Assembly (NCBI RefSeq): GCF_024713945.1
Contig: NC_134684.1
Coordinates: 2,399,001 to 2,463,000, forward strand
DNA: 64,000 nt
Direction: 5' to 3'
Source: Dermatophagoides farinae
Lineage: Eukaryota > Arthropoda > Arachnida > Sarcoptiformes > Pyroglyphidae
Shown: positions 47,401 through 60,208 of the stretch, piece by piece
How the letters are laid out: each line of letters starts with the position of its first letter
Position numbering within the stretch: the stretch's first letter is position 1
Notes under the pieces: model-generated
Told to the model about the DNA's origin: nothing
Databases searched by the model: none
Seen by the model: the letters and a program-made list of their open reading frames with translations, nothing else
Translations under genes and position numbers: made by a program

Positions 47401-50400
47401 TGATATAAATTTTAAAAAAAACGCCAACACTGACAACAACAACAACAACAACAACTGAGAATGCAATCAATGATTGTTTTCTCAGTTTTTTTTTTTTGTT
47501 CATTCATTGTCCTTAAATCATAAGAAGATTATCGTTTTATATAGTAAAACTTTTGATGAATTTATACCATTTCGCTTTTGTTGATTCTATCAAAGTTTAT
47601 TTTTTCTTAGTTATATTATATTATTCTGATGTGTATATGAATGTATGAATGGTCACTACCCTCGACATTTATTTCGAAATCAAGAATCGAAAGTTTTTTT
47701 TTTACTTTTGATGGATATTTGGACAGTTGGCGTTGGCCAAACAGCATATATATAGTTAATAATAATAATAATGATGTTCATCATCAACATCAAGGCCATA
47801 AAAGGCTCTTTTGAATCTTTTTTGTTGTTGTTGTCGTTGCTGTTTGTTGCCAATTATAGCCATTCATAGAAAGATAGTTTTTTTTAATGATGATGAAAGT
47901 CTAGTATTTTTTTTTTACTGATCTGTTAAACGGAAAATGAAATCATATGAATAGTATAAACCTACCCCTACTACCACCACCACCAATGCCATCACCACTC
48001 CTCAACTTTTGAATTGGATTTATATATGTGAAACAATACTCTACCATCATTATCCATCATAAATCTTGAATCTAATCACCGATTTTCTATTTTCTATTTT
48101 TTTTTATATATTAGAAAGACAAAAAAAGATCATCATCATCATCATTTGTAGAAATATAATGAAAAACAATAAATTTTTATAATGATGATCCATATGAAAA
48201 ATCATTGGACCATTCGATAGTTGTCGTTTTTTTTGTGTGTGTGTGTATGTTTGAATGTTAAGTAAATTGTGAAACACTTATTCAATAGGAAAATAGATGA
48301 TGAATATAATGGTTTGATAATAAAGTTTTCTCTTTATTTATTAACATTGTAATGTGTATATACAGATGTAGCTGAATATTTCTTGGTTAAATATATCAAT
48401 ATATATATATATAAATGTTTATGTTGTGTAAACTTTGTCTTCCATCATCATCATCGTCATCATCATTTGGATCAACTATCATATAGTGAATATTCATTGT
48501 TGAATCTGAAACTTTATGATGGAAACATGATGATGATGATGATGAGATACACTTTTTTTCCAACGAAAAAAGAAAACATCTTTCTCATGAATAAACAAAC
48601 AATTCCAGTGTATATTTTGGAATTTATAAATATTCTTTTATATACATTGGACTAAAACACATATTTATCAAAATATTTGAGTAAAAAAAAAGAAAAAAAG
48701 TTTCAGGAACAATATTACATTTGAGAGCTTTGGATACAACAGTGACAACAACAACAACAACAACAATGATTCAAAGCTAACCCAAATATTTAGATGAATG
48801 AATGTGTAAAGATATTTTAAGAATTATTTCTTTGATGACATTTACTATCAAATTCTGTTTATGTTTGTGTTGTATCTATCCATACAATCAATCCGAATCG
48901 ACAAATTCATCATTTGTTCTATTACATTGACAATTGACAAACCTTGAATTCTATCGGGATGGTTATTATTTTCCAGTAGCAAATCTTGTGTTTATCATTT
49001 CTCTTCGATTCACCTAAATATAATAATGATCATTCTCTTTTTTTTTCGTGATTTTTCTATTTTATTTTTTTTTCTCTTTTTTTTCTAGTTTTTCTTCATT
49101 CATTCATTCATTCATTCATTGTATGTTTTGTTATCCAACTAAATGAAATTTTCGTCATCTTTGTTGTCTCTTCTGTCTTTCTTTTTTTTTTTTGTTCGAA
49201 TTGAACGATATTATCTTACTCTCTCTTGCCTTTCTTCAAAATTACTTCATGCAGCAGTATGGTTTATCCATTCATGTAAGTGTGTCTGTATGTGTGTTCA
49301 TTCTCTTTTTCTGTTATTGTCACTAACTAACTAACTAACCAAAACAAGCTTTCCCATTGCGCCAGCTATCCATCCATCCATCCATCTATCCATAGTTACG
49401 AATCAACAGTAGTAGTTCATTGGGATGAAATGGTGGTCCTACACCCAAATGAAGAAAAAAAAACATCCAAAAAAACGATGAAGAAAAAAAATTGTGGCTT
49501 GTCTAACTTCGACATCAAAACCCAAACGGGCAAACAACATCATTTACCATCCACATCATTGAATATTTGGTGAATGAAATTGTGAATATGTTTGTGTGTG
49601 TTCGTATGTTTGATGTTTGAATAACAACAATCAAAAAGAGAAAGTATTTTTTCTTTCTAATTATATTAGCTGAGATTTCACATCGTATAGTATAGTATAT
49701 TTGAAGATTTTCATTCGTATATATGGTTAACACAAGAGTGAGAGAAAACTAAATGAGAGTTCAAAGTACGCCCGGATAACATCATCATCGTCATCATCAT
49801 CACACATATGCTACGATCATTCAACAAGAAACTCTGAACAACGACGACGACGACAACAACAACAATAACAACAACTATGGTTAGTGTCCGTATATTTGTT
49901 GCTAATATAAGTGATGTGTGTGTTATGTATGATGTTTGTATTTGAATCAAAAAAAGTGCGGAAAAGAATGATGATGATGATGATGATAATAACCCGACGC
50001 ACGCGGATATGATCACCATCCTGAAGATGATGATGATATTTTTGAAATAATTTCATCTAAATCATCATCCATTTTGGGTATATATAGTCATCATATAAAT
50101 TTTTTTTCAGATAGATATATTCTGTTATATCTGTTGTATGTGTTTTTGTGTGTCTGTTTATGTGTGTGTTCCATTTGGAACATTCATTCATTTCAACTAA
50201 AATTGTAGTTTCCATGTGGCCATATAGTTTATATCATTGCCTCTTCCACAACATTTTTGGTTTCCCAAAAGTCGACCGACAACGACCCTATTTCATGTTC
50301 CATGTTTATTTGGGTGTATATATGTGTGTGTGTGTGTGTGTGGGTGTAAGTGGTATTTCTATGTGGTGAAACAACAAAAGATACACATGTTTTTATAGCG

Positions 50401-53400
50401 ACATATACAACAGCCAGTAAAAAAAAAATCAATTAAAAAATAGAAACGAAAACAAAAATATTTCTGGAAATATTTTAAATGTTTCAAAAGAAAGTTTTCG
50501 GAAAAACCATGTTCCAGAAACAATAACAATAATAAACAACAACAACAACAACAATGAAACATTCATTCATAAACACATAAAAACGATCATTATTATTATT
50601 ATTATGAAAACCGCCCAAATCACCAAGACTACGGCCAAGATTTGATCATATTTTTTTTTTTTGTTGCCGATTACTGAATATAATTTGAACTTGTGAAAAA
50701 AAAATAAATGATACACGTTTCATCAATCTTTTTCTTTTCATATGTTTTTTTTTCTATTTAATTTCTTTTTTTCCAGTTAGTTTCAGAACTGATTCATCCA
50801 TCCAATCCATCCATCCATTCATTCATCATCATCATCAACAACAACATCGTCAAATAGTAAAAAAAAAAGAATTATTTGTTGTTGTTGTTCGTAGTCCATA
50901 TCCGCTCCAAACAAAAAAAAACAACAACAACAATAATTTATTGCTCCAATTTTCTTTTCTTTTTTTCATTCCATAATTTTTTTTTCGAGTTTTAATGCAA
51001 TAATTTTGTGTCTGTTTCGTGTACATGTAATTTTTTTTTCACATATATTTTGGTGTCGGTTGGAAATTTTGTTTCATATTACCAAACTGAATGTTTTGAT
51101 CCAAAAAAAACGAAAACGAAAGAAAGAAAAAAAGAAACGGCGGCCATGTATTATCATCATCATCATATGTATAATAATAATCATTGGTGATTCGAAATCT
51201 TTATCTCCACCCAAAAAATATTTTTTTTTTTGTATGTTTATGTTTATGTCTGCTTTTTGTGTGTGTGTTTGTGTTTTTGTGTTAATCAAATGATTCATTG
51301 CCTCATATTGGAACACATACATTACGTCAAATAATAACCCGACATTTTACCATATAATCGATTGATTGGAAAAGTTTTCGAAAAGTTTTTCTTTTGGTAA
51401 GTTTTCCAATTTTTTTTCTTTAATATTTATTATCTGATGATTGATAACAAGTTACAGACACATACAAAATTGACAAAACACAAAAAGCTTTTGTATATAA
51501 GAATGTGTGTGTGTGTGTGTGTGTGGTACACAAAAGATGATGTAATTAAAAATTATTAGGGCATATAGGAAGAAATAAAAAAAAAGAACAACGACAAAAA
51601 AGAAAATTTTTTTTTTTATTATTCTTTTGTGAAATTTTTTCTTCTTCTTCTTCTTCTTCCACTTCTTTAGAGTTCAATGTGAAGAGAAAAAAAAATTTTC
51701 TTTACATTGAAATATATTTCAACAATCATGAACAAATCAGCCAGATATACAACCAGCTTTCTCACTCTCTCACTCACTATTTTTTGCCATCCAATGTATT
51801 ATGTGATGGTGTCATTTTGCATCATCGACACAATGGCAATGTTGTATAATTCTAGTACATAGCACACCCCCCCCCCCACAAAAAAAATGAAAAATAAAAC
51901 ATCTGGTGTTATATTTTTCGATTTCGAATTTGTTCGTTGTATCGAATATTTATTGAACAATCTAATAGTTTGAGCCCATGGCCTAACCATATAGGCTCTC
52001 CACACATAAATCTGCTCGTTTTATATGTCGTTTAGATTTGGTTTTTCTAGTTTTTTTTTCTATTTAGCTGTGTAACCGGAACCACAATTGTATTATGGCT
52101 GGGCAAAATCTAATCCAACTTTATGGGATAGAAATTTTATATGAAAAATTATCTCTTATCCACCACCACCACCATCATTCTTATAATGTGTAGATTAGAT
52201 GTGTTTGTAGCCAAAAAAAAAAAATGAAAAAAAAACAAAAGACATTGGAATGAGTTAAGAATCTAGCCACTAAACAAAGACAATGATGGACATTACGATG
52301 AAAGTTTCAATTTTTTTATTTTCAATATTAGATAATGAATGTTGTCGATATAAGTAAGTAAATCTTGTTCAAAGAATTGAAACTCTATGTCTAATATATC
52401 TGTTATATTTGTATTGTATGGGGATTTAATTCAATGAAAGAAACAAAATGAAATGAAAATGAAAAACAAACACCAACAACGATTGCTTTAAATCTTTGCA
52501 ACGAAGAATGAAATAAACATTTAACGAACAAAGAAAATGAAAATAAGAATCTTGTTTTATCATTTTAATCTGTAGCAATCTGACTGTGTGTTTCTTTTTT
52601 TTTTTTTTGCTTTCTTTCTCTTGATGGTAGTTGGCAACGATTTATTCTGTTCTTTTATTCTCATTGTTTAGATTTGTTACTATTTTTTGTTTTTTCATTA
52701 TTTTTTTCTGGTTCTGGTCATTTTTTTTTGTTTGTGGTTGTGTGTGTTATATATATAACACAAGTATATTAACCGGAAATACAAAAAGACAGATTCATTG
52801 ATTCATTGGTACAATAAACAATAAAGCTAAAGCTAGAATATTCTATGTGCGTCTGTTTGTTTTGGTTTAATAGAATCTTGAATGGAATCAGATTGAAATA
52901 TTTCTATATCACTTTCACACCAATACGTACATGCTAATAGCATGGATTGGAAAAAAAGGGTTCAATGTCCATATATTCATCCATTCTATACAGACACATT
53001 CAACCAGTAACCAAAACTTTCGTTGATTCTTATATATAGAGAGATTGAAATTCGGTTTTTTTTCATCATCATCATGTTCATTGTTCTTTCGCATACATCG
53101 ATAATGATGATGACGTTCTGATTGATTGGTTGGTTGGTTCAACGTTACAAATATTCATAATTCTTTGTATACAAAACAAAAAAAGTTTTAATCATTAAAA
53201 CCAGATTAATTTACAATACGAAAAAAGAAAAAAAAATTCGGTAAAAAAGAAAATGAAAACAAAACAAAAAGCAATCTCATTCTATTCTAGGCACAAAAAA
53301 AAATTCTTCCGGGTTTTGTTTGTTTTTTTTTATATCAACAGAAAAAAACCTTTTGGCTTGAATTTTTTGTTTTTTGTTTTGTTTTTTATGTTTGTTCAAT

Positions 53401-56400
53401 GTCCTGATGAGAATGTGATGATGATGATTATTTTCGTTTCTCGTTTGATGTTTAATGTTGTCGCTCATCAAAATCCTTCCTTGTCGTTTTTTTATATTCA
53501 TACCATTTATTTTTTTGCTTAATCATCATTATCATCATCATGTTAATTATTTTCCCAGTACAACAACAGACAAAAACTTTGCAACAATTGTCATCTATGT
53601 TGTTTATATGATGATGAGCCTGCGAAATATGTATCTATCTATATCGTAATTAGAACGAATATAAAAAAAGAGGAACATGATAATTAGATGATGATTATTG
53701 TTCATTGTTACAGGTACAGACCACATATATAATAGCTGTCAATAATCGATGTCAATCGAAATTGATTTTTCTTCTTTTTTTAATTTTTGCGTTTGTGTGT
53801 GTGTTTGTGACTATCCATCAAATCATTTTTCTTCGTCTTCTTCTTCGTTTTTTCTTCGAGAAAAGATCGAAAGTATTCAATAAAAGATAATTGATACTTA
53901 ACTCTTTTATTTTTTTCATTTAGTCAAGTTCTCTCTCTCTCTGTGTGTGTGCTGAAGGAAATTGAAGAAATCGAGGTTACGAACAAATCACGATTAGGAT
54001 CACGTTTCGTATGAAAAAAAATGAACATACACACACTTTCGACACACACATACACACAATATTCATTTCGATTGATCTCTGTATTTGGCTCATGATGATG
54101 TGTCTGTAAATGTATTGATGATGATGATGATGATGATGACGAGATTTCCAATCCATTCGATCCGCCAATGATGGCATGTCAACTAATTTTTTTTCTCCTT
54201 TTTGATCGACAATGAAATGGATAGAATTGTTCATAAACGATGATGATGATGAAAAAAAGGCTATAACAATCGATGATTGATTGATCGATTTGATGAATCT
54301 TTTTTTTCTCCTTTATATCAAAAGGCATGACATTATTGATGAATGTATACTTGATCTGTTGTTGTTGTTGTTGTTGTGTCGTCAATTGTCTAGAAAATGG
54401 GCTTGAAATTTAATGATCCCCATCCGGTTTGAATTTGAATCATTCAATTGATTTATTCAGCTAATGGTGTATGTGTCCATCGTATAGTTTTTTTTTTGAT
54501 GAACAAAATAATCCAAATTTTTTTTTCTCATTTCTTCAAACAAAATTGAGCCATTATCACAATCGAAATATCAATTACAATGGTGATTATGTGCACACCT
54601 TTCTATGGAAAAATTGATCTGAACTTTGCACACACACACACACACACAAACATGCACACACAATCCATCGATTGGAATCAATGTTCATCTGGATGGAATG
54701 TAATGGTCATTATATATCGATTTTTTTTCATTATTTCCATCTTTAATCCCGTTATTCTATCATTGAATTTTTTTTCAGTGCAAATTTCATCGATTCGATT
54801 TGCTTCTAAATATCTGGAATATTTTTATTTTCCATTATTTCATCAAAAGAAAAAATTTTCTTCATTTTTCAACAACAATGATGATGATGATGATGATGAT
54901 GATGGGCTTCAGTGATGAAAAATGACTTTAAAATCATATATCTTTATATGTTCCATTTGGATCACATTTTAGTTGTCTATGTTGTTGTTGTCGTTGATGC
55001 TTTTATCATTATTGATTCGAAACTTTCAAATATCGTTGAAAGCAGGCATACATACACACGCGACAAAACGATGTTCATCTTATGCCATTATTGTCGTTGT
55101 CGTCGTCTTCATCATCAGTGTTGTTGTTATTGGTCTAAAGACAATGCAAAAAAGATGTGAAAAAAGAAAAAAAAGTCGTCAGAAAGGATGCGTGACGAGA
55201 AGAAATCGTTCGTTCCATACTGCATCCTTACTCATGAAATCATTCTTTTTAAATAAATGAGGGGGATGCTTATCATTTTGGTCTTTTATTTTCAACCGAT
55301 TCCAAGAATCGGCAAGTTTATTTTTTTGTCAAACTATTGCCGTTAGCTTTGAATTCAATGGAAAATTGTCGTAAGAAACTAAAAACTGAATCTAAATTTC
55401 TTTTTTTTTCCATATCATTCATTCATTTATTTTCATCGAATTTCTCTCGGTTGGTGGCACTAACAAATAGTGATAGTATAGTGGAATATAAATTGTGTAA
55501 TCATCAACGAATGATGATGTTGATGATGTCATCGATTTGATGGGCCAAAAAAAAATTGTTCATTGTAATAAAAAAAAACATTGTCATTCATTTGCAAGAA
55601 ACAAGTATCATTACTCTTTTGGAACTCTTTTTTTTCATTATTTCATATGGCCCATATATGTGCGTGTGTGCGTGCGTGCGTGCGTATTGATATTGTTATT
55701 GTCGACCATGTAGTTGATCACTGAAATTTCAAATTAATCATTTTCTATCCTCAAAGGAGTCAATCAAATTGAATTAAATTTTGAAAATTAAATTTTCCAT
55801 CTTTTGTTGTTGTTGTTGTTAATCTATATGATTGTTATGTCAATATTTCATCACAATATAAATGTTGAATCAAAAATATTTTCATCTTATATACATCTTG
55901 ATGATCTTTATATATTTATTTCATTAGTTTAAATTTTTTGAATAATATCCAGATATGTGTCATTGATATATTTGTTTTTCACCGCCAACCCCCCCCCCAC
56001 TCCCTTCCACATTTCTTCACCTTTTTTTTGTCCGATGTGACATGATTTAGAGATTAGATATACACACTCAAAATATACACAGGACATATGAATTTATATG
56101 GTGTAACAAGTTTGAATAGAAAATATTATTTTTGTAAATGTATCCTGTATACTTGTTTAAAATTTTTTTTTTTTTTAAATATATGTGATCGAGGTTATCA
56201 TTATATGTGAACGGTGCAATACTAACTAACTTATTTTTATTTTTTTGGCTAAGTAACAAGTGAGAGAGAGTGTAGATTTAAGACCAATTTGTTTCATTCG
56301 TTATGCTCTAAATTTTGTTCAACAACAATGATATACCACACATTTCATACAGTGAATTTTTTTTCGGGTAAATCCAGTAGATTTTTTTGTTGTTGTTGTT

Positions 56401-56877
56401 GTTTGAAATGAAAAGACAATTTGGATTAACTTTTTTTTTGCTATTACTTTCCTAAAATGGTAAAATTATATCACATATATGGTCAGCTGGTTCATTTTTT
56501 TCATTCTTTTTTTTTGTTTTGTTTCGTTTGAGTCATTCGATTCGGTCAGGGTCATTGAAACTACTCATCAATTATGATTTGTCATGAACAATAAAATATC
56601 GATATTGATCGATATATATGAATGATTGTTATGAAAACAAAAAAAAACAATAATGGTCAATGATCTATACTCAATCATGATAACAAGTTCATGGCCATAT
56701 ATTTTTTTATTATTATTTCTATTCAACTCTTTTTTTTGGCATATGGTACAATGAGATGATTATATCGGAACCTTTTTTTTGTTGTCTTTTATGTTTGATA
56801 AAATTCTTTTGCCTTTTTTTTCATTCAGTAGTAGCCCATTTTATATATATTATTACATCCGTAGATAGTTAAAGTAG
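44464..56877. other. Non-coding, microsatellite-rich region
   Basis: No gene is established in these 12.4 kb. Plus-strand fragments at 44689-44770 and 44971-44999 have splice-like edges and are discussed as findings. Repeats include GAT (about 46135-46160), GTAG-like TAG (about 46980-46993), CAA (about 47438-47456), TG (50323-50342 and about 51505-51525), GAT (54878-54904) and GTGC (about 55663-55685). Two short C runs (51867-51878 and about 55989-55998) are rare in this AT-rich DNA. Confidence 0.55.
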
Positions 56878-56976
56878 ATTTTATTGTATTTTCACTTCAA
56901 ACAACAATTGTCAAATAATTTAATCGAAGAAGGAAAAGAAAGCCTTGCGGCACATCCAAGTACTATTGGTTTTCAG
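56878..56976 (+). CDS. Candidate internal exon, 33 codons, plus strand
   Basis: Bounded by AG at 56876-56877 and CAG before GTGT, 99 nt and phase 0 at both ends. The reading has low repeat content: FHFKQQLSNNLIEEG then KESLAAHPSTIGFQ. The acceptor lacks a strong pyrimidine tract and the donor is T-rich, so splice support is moderate at best. The product is not recognised. Confidence 0.25.
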
Positions 56977-57158
56977 GTGTTTTTTTTTTTCATTTCTTGT
57001 TTGTCCATTCATTTATTCATTCATTCATATCATTTGTTACAAATATCTGAAATGAAGCCCCAAAAAAAAACAAACAAAAAACAATTTCAAATACACAAAT
57101 AACGAATGAATGCTTGTTTGTTGTTGTAATACAAATCGATTATGATTGCGCCTGTAAT

Positions 57159-57159
<1 letters not shown>

Positions 57160-57196
<37 letters not shown>
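57160..57196. repeat. TTG trinucleotide microsatellite
   Basis: About 12 perfect TTG units, the longest such run in the window. It reads as a Gln run on the minus strand but has no coding context. Confidence 0.95.
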
Positions 57197-60163
57197 CTTT
57201 TCTTCTCTTGGTTTGACCACACACACTTATATATTACTCATTATTATTTTGTTTTTATTGGTGTTCTCGTTATATATGAACGATGCTTAACGAAAGAAAA
57301 AAAAATCCGCTATTGTGATTATTGTCCATTGTTGTTGTTGTTGTTGCTGTTGTTGTTGTTTTTTTCTTCACAATAAATACGACAAGCCGGTTTTTTTTCA
57401 TTTTCTCTTATTTGTTTTTGTTATGATGATTTTTTCTGTCAATTTTTCTCTTCATTTTTTTTTTGCAAATATTTTTTCTTTTTATGAGTACACTAACCAA
57501 CATTTCCTATTTTTTTTTTTTTTTATCATTATTATGGAAAAGTGGCAACACACCACACCATGGTTATATTATAAAATCTTGAAATTGATCTCATTTGTTG
57601 ATGCTTGATTTTTATGTTTTAGTATTTTATATATGATGATGATTATTTTATATGATTTATGGTTGATATGGCAATGGGGATTACACACAACATCTAGCCC
57701 TACTCTGACAATGGAAGATTACTCAATCCGAATTTTTTTTTTGTTCGTTGAATCTAGTATTGATGTACGCGTGTTTTGATCCTCTATTCATAAAGTGGTA
57801 TTAGAATAGATGTAAAAAAAAATAATATCCACCTTGGTTGATTCAACTGACCGATTTCTTTCTTTTTTTTTGATGGATTTGCTTATGACGCCCAACATTT
57901 TTTTTTTATTTTGTTCAATTGGTAAATGATGATATAATCTTATTGTGGATTTAGATTTACATAAAAAAGATTTTATGATTTCCTTCTTCTTATTCTTCTT
58001 TTTTTTGATAATTAAAACAATCGATTTTAGACAATCGAAAAGATGAAAAAAAAAATACCGATTGATATTATTAGCTTATCCATATCAAAAACCATTAACC
58101 ATCTTTTCAGCTACTATTGAGTCGATTTTTTTCTGTTGTTACAATCACATAAATAATCAGTGAATCATAATCATCATCGTGAATCATTTTTAAAGCCTCT
58201 TTTTTTCATGATGATCAATGATCAATGATCAATGATCGATGATGATGATGATGATGAAAACTAGAGGTGAGATAAGTTTTTAAAGATTTTTTTCCATTTC
58301 ATTTTAGTTGTTAATAATATAAGAGATGGTAGATGATTTTTTTTTCTTCTTACCACCATTAACATATATATATAAGTATGCCAATCATTATTGATGAATC
58401 ATAATTTTCCGGAAGAAAATGATCATCATCATCATTTTTTTCGGGATTGATCAAATGATCATTTCCTGAATGATGGACATATTTTTATAATGATTATTAT
58501 GATGATGATAATAATAATGGCCATACTAGCCATTGAATCATCATCATTGGTGGTAATTGTCTTGCATTATCAAAGAAAATATTTAGCAATGTTTAACGCA
58601 AAAAAAAAATCATAATCGAATCAGATTTTGTTTGGACAAAAAAAAAATTTGCAACATTACAGCAAAATAAACCGATTGATTAACACTATAGATATAGAAG
58701 CACAAAAAATTAAGACCACAGACAATGATTTGTTTCTCTTTTGTCGTTTTTTTCTTCATTCAAAAAAAAAAATGATCAGCGATGAGTTTCAACATTTATA
58801 TCCGATACACACCTATGCAATATTTCATTTACACATTCGAACAAGACAAAAAATCTAGAACAATCATCAAAATTTTGCTTACTAAACTTTGAATCCAACG
58901 AAATCATTGGCCAAAACAAAAAAATCACATCACATCACATCATCATCATCAACATCGCCGTATAGACAATGAGAAAATTAGTTCAATCAATTACTGGTCA
59001 ATGAAAGAAAAAAAAATCAAATCTGGATAATTTTTTTGATCATCATCAAATCATCTTATCGAATAGATGAGATGACTAGCAATGAAAAAAAAAATTTAAA
59101 CTAAATCGAAATGAAATTCACGAATTTTATTTTTTGATTTTTTGTTTGTTTTTTTTTTCGTCTAAATATATTATGATTATTACAACCATCCTATAAATAG
59201 AGCAAGACCAATTTTTTTTTCTCTCTCTCACACTCCACATTATTGTTTGATTTGTATGATGATTCGATTTTTCAATAATAATGATAATGATGATAATGAT
59301 GATGATGATAATCATGTTTGACACGAAGACCGTCAATCATTCGTTGTTCTAGTCAAATATTGCGTGAGAGGATTCTTTTTTTTGTTTTGTTTTGTTTTTT
59401 TTCGTCACTGTTGTTAACGTCAATTATGCATATGTACTATGTACCCGCCAAACAACAACAATTTTTGAATTTTTTTTTCTCATTTTTTTTCATTTATTCA
59501 TTTATATTCATTTGGTCCTGATTCTTAATCTTATTTTATTCAAGAATTTCAATTGAATATAATGAAAATGAATAGGAAAAATTCGTAGTGGCAATGATCA
59601 TGATGGTGAATAATGATGAAAACATCATTCTGAAAACATTCGGCTATCCTTTTTCTCCATTTTTTTTTTTTTTTAATCGCCTCATTCAATTTGTTTATTT
59701 TTTTCGGCTTTTTTTTTGTCTATAGAAACAAAAGAGTTAAACATTTCTAAATTTGTTTTTCTCTACTAATCATCTCATTATTATCAATGAAACATTTGAA
59801 CGAAAAAATAAAAAAAAATTTATGATTAGAAATGACAAATATCCACACACCAAGGAAATGGAATTAATGTTTTGATCACAGTCAATCATTCGTCGATCAA
59901 TCGTTTTTTTTCGTAGGAGGAGGGAGAGAGAGAGTATATACAGTTTGAAAACTTTTTGAATTTATGAAAAGATGAATGAAAAAAAAATAACAAATTCAAA
60001 TGAAAAAATTGTATCAAAACACACTTATACACACATGTATGTGTATGGGAAATCAAACAAAAACCATTTACCAAAAAAAAGTATTTCTATTGCATTGGTG
60101 TGTATCTAATTTGAAAAAAATAAAATAAAATCAACCAAACAAACAAACAAAAAAAAATTTCGA

Positions 60164-60208
60164 TCAATCAATCAATCAACCAACCGACCGAACGACCGAT
60201 CAATCAGC
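60164..60208. repeat. Diverged tetranucleotide array (ATCA/ACCA/ACCG units)
   Basis: A 4-base periodicity persists while the unit changes from ATCA to ACCA, ACCG, AACG, ACCG and back to ATCA. It is an old tetranucleotide repeat with substitutions, not coding. Confidence 0.8.

Noticed and set aside
49711-50056. Two overlapping minus-strand frames with Val and Ile runs
   Set aside because: They are built from ATG and CAA repeats read on the other strand.
51867-51878. C run as an assembly gap or junction
   Set aside because: Flanks are continuous and similar in composition; a second short C run near 55990 shows such runs occur here.
54973-55260. 95-codon plus frame with hydrophobic runs and a basic tail
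   Set aside because: Mostly GTT/GTC repeat translation. The basic tail is not repeat-derived, but there is no supporting splice site or family match.
58206-58232. Heptamer repeat as a CRISPR-like or telomeric array
   Set aside because: Only three short units grading into a GAT run; this is slippage.
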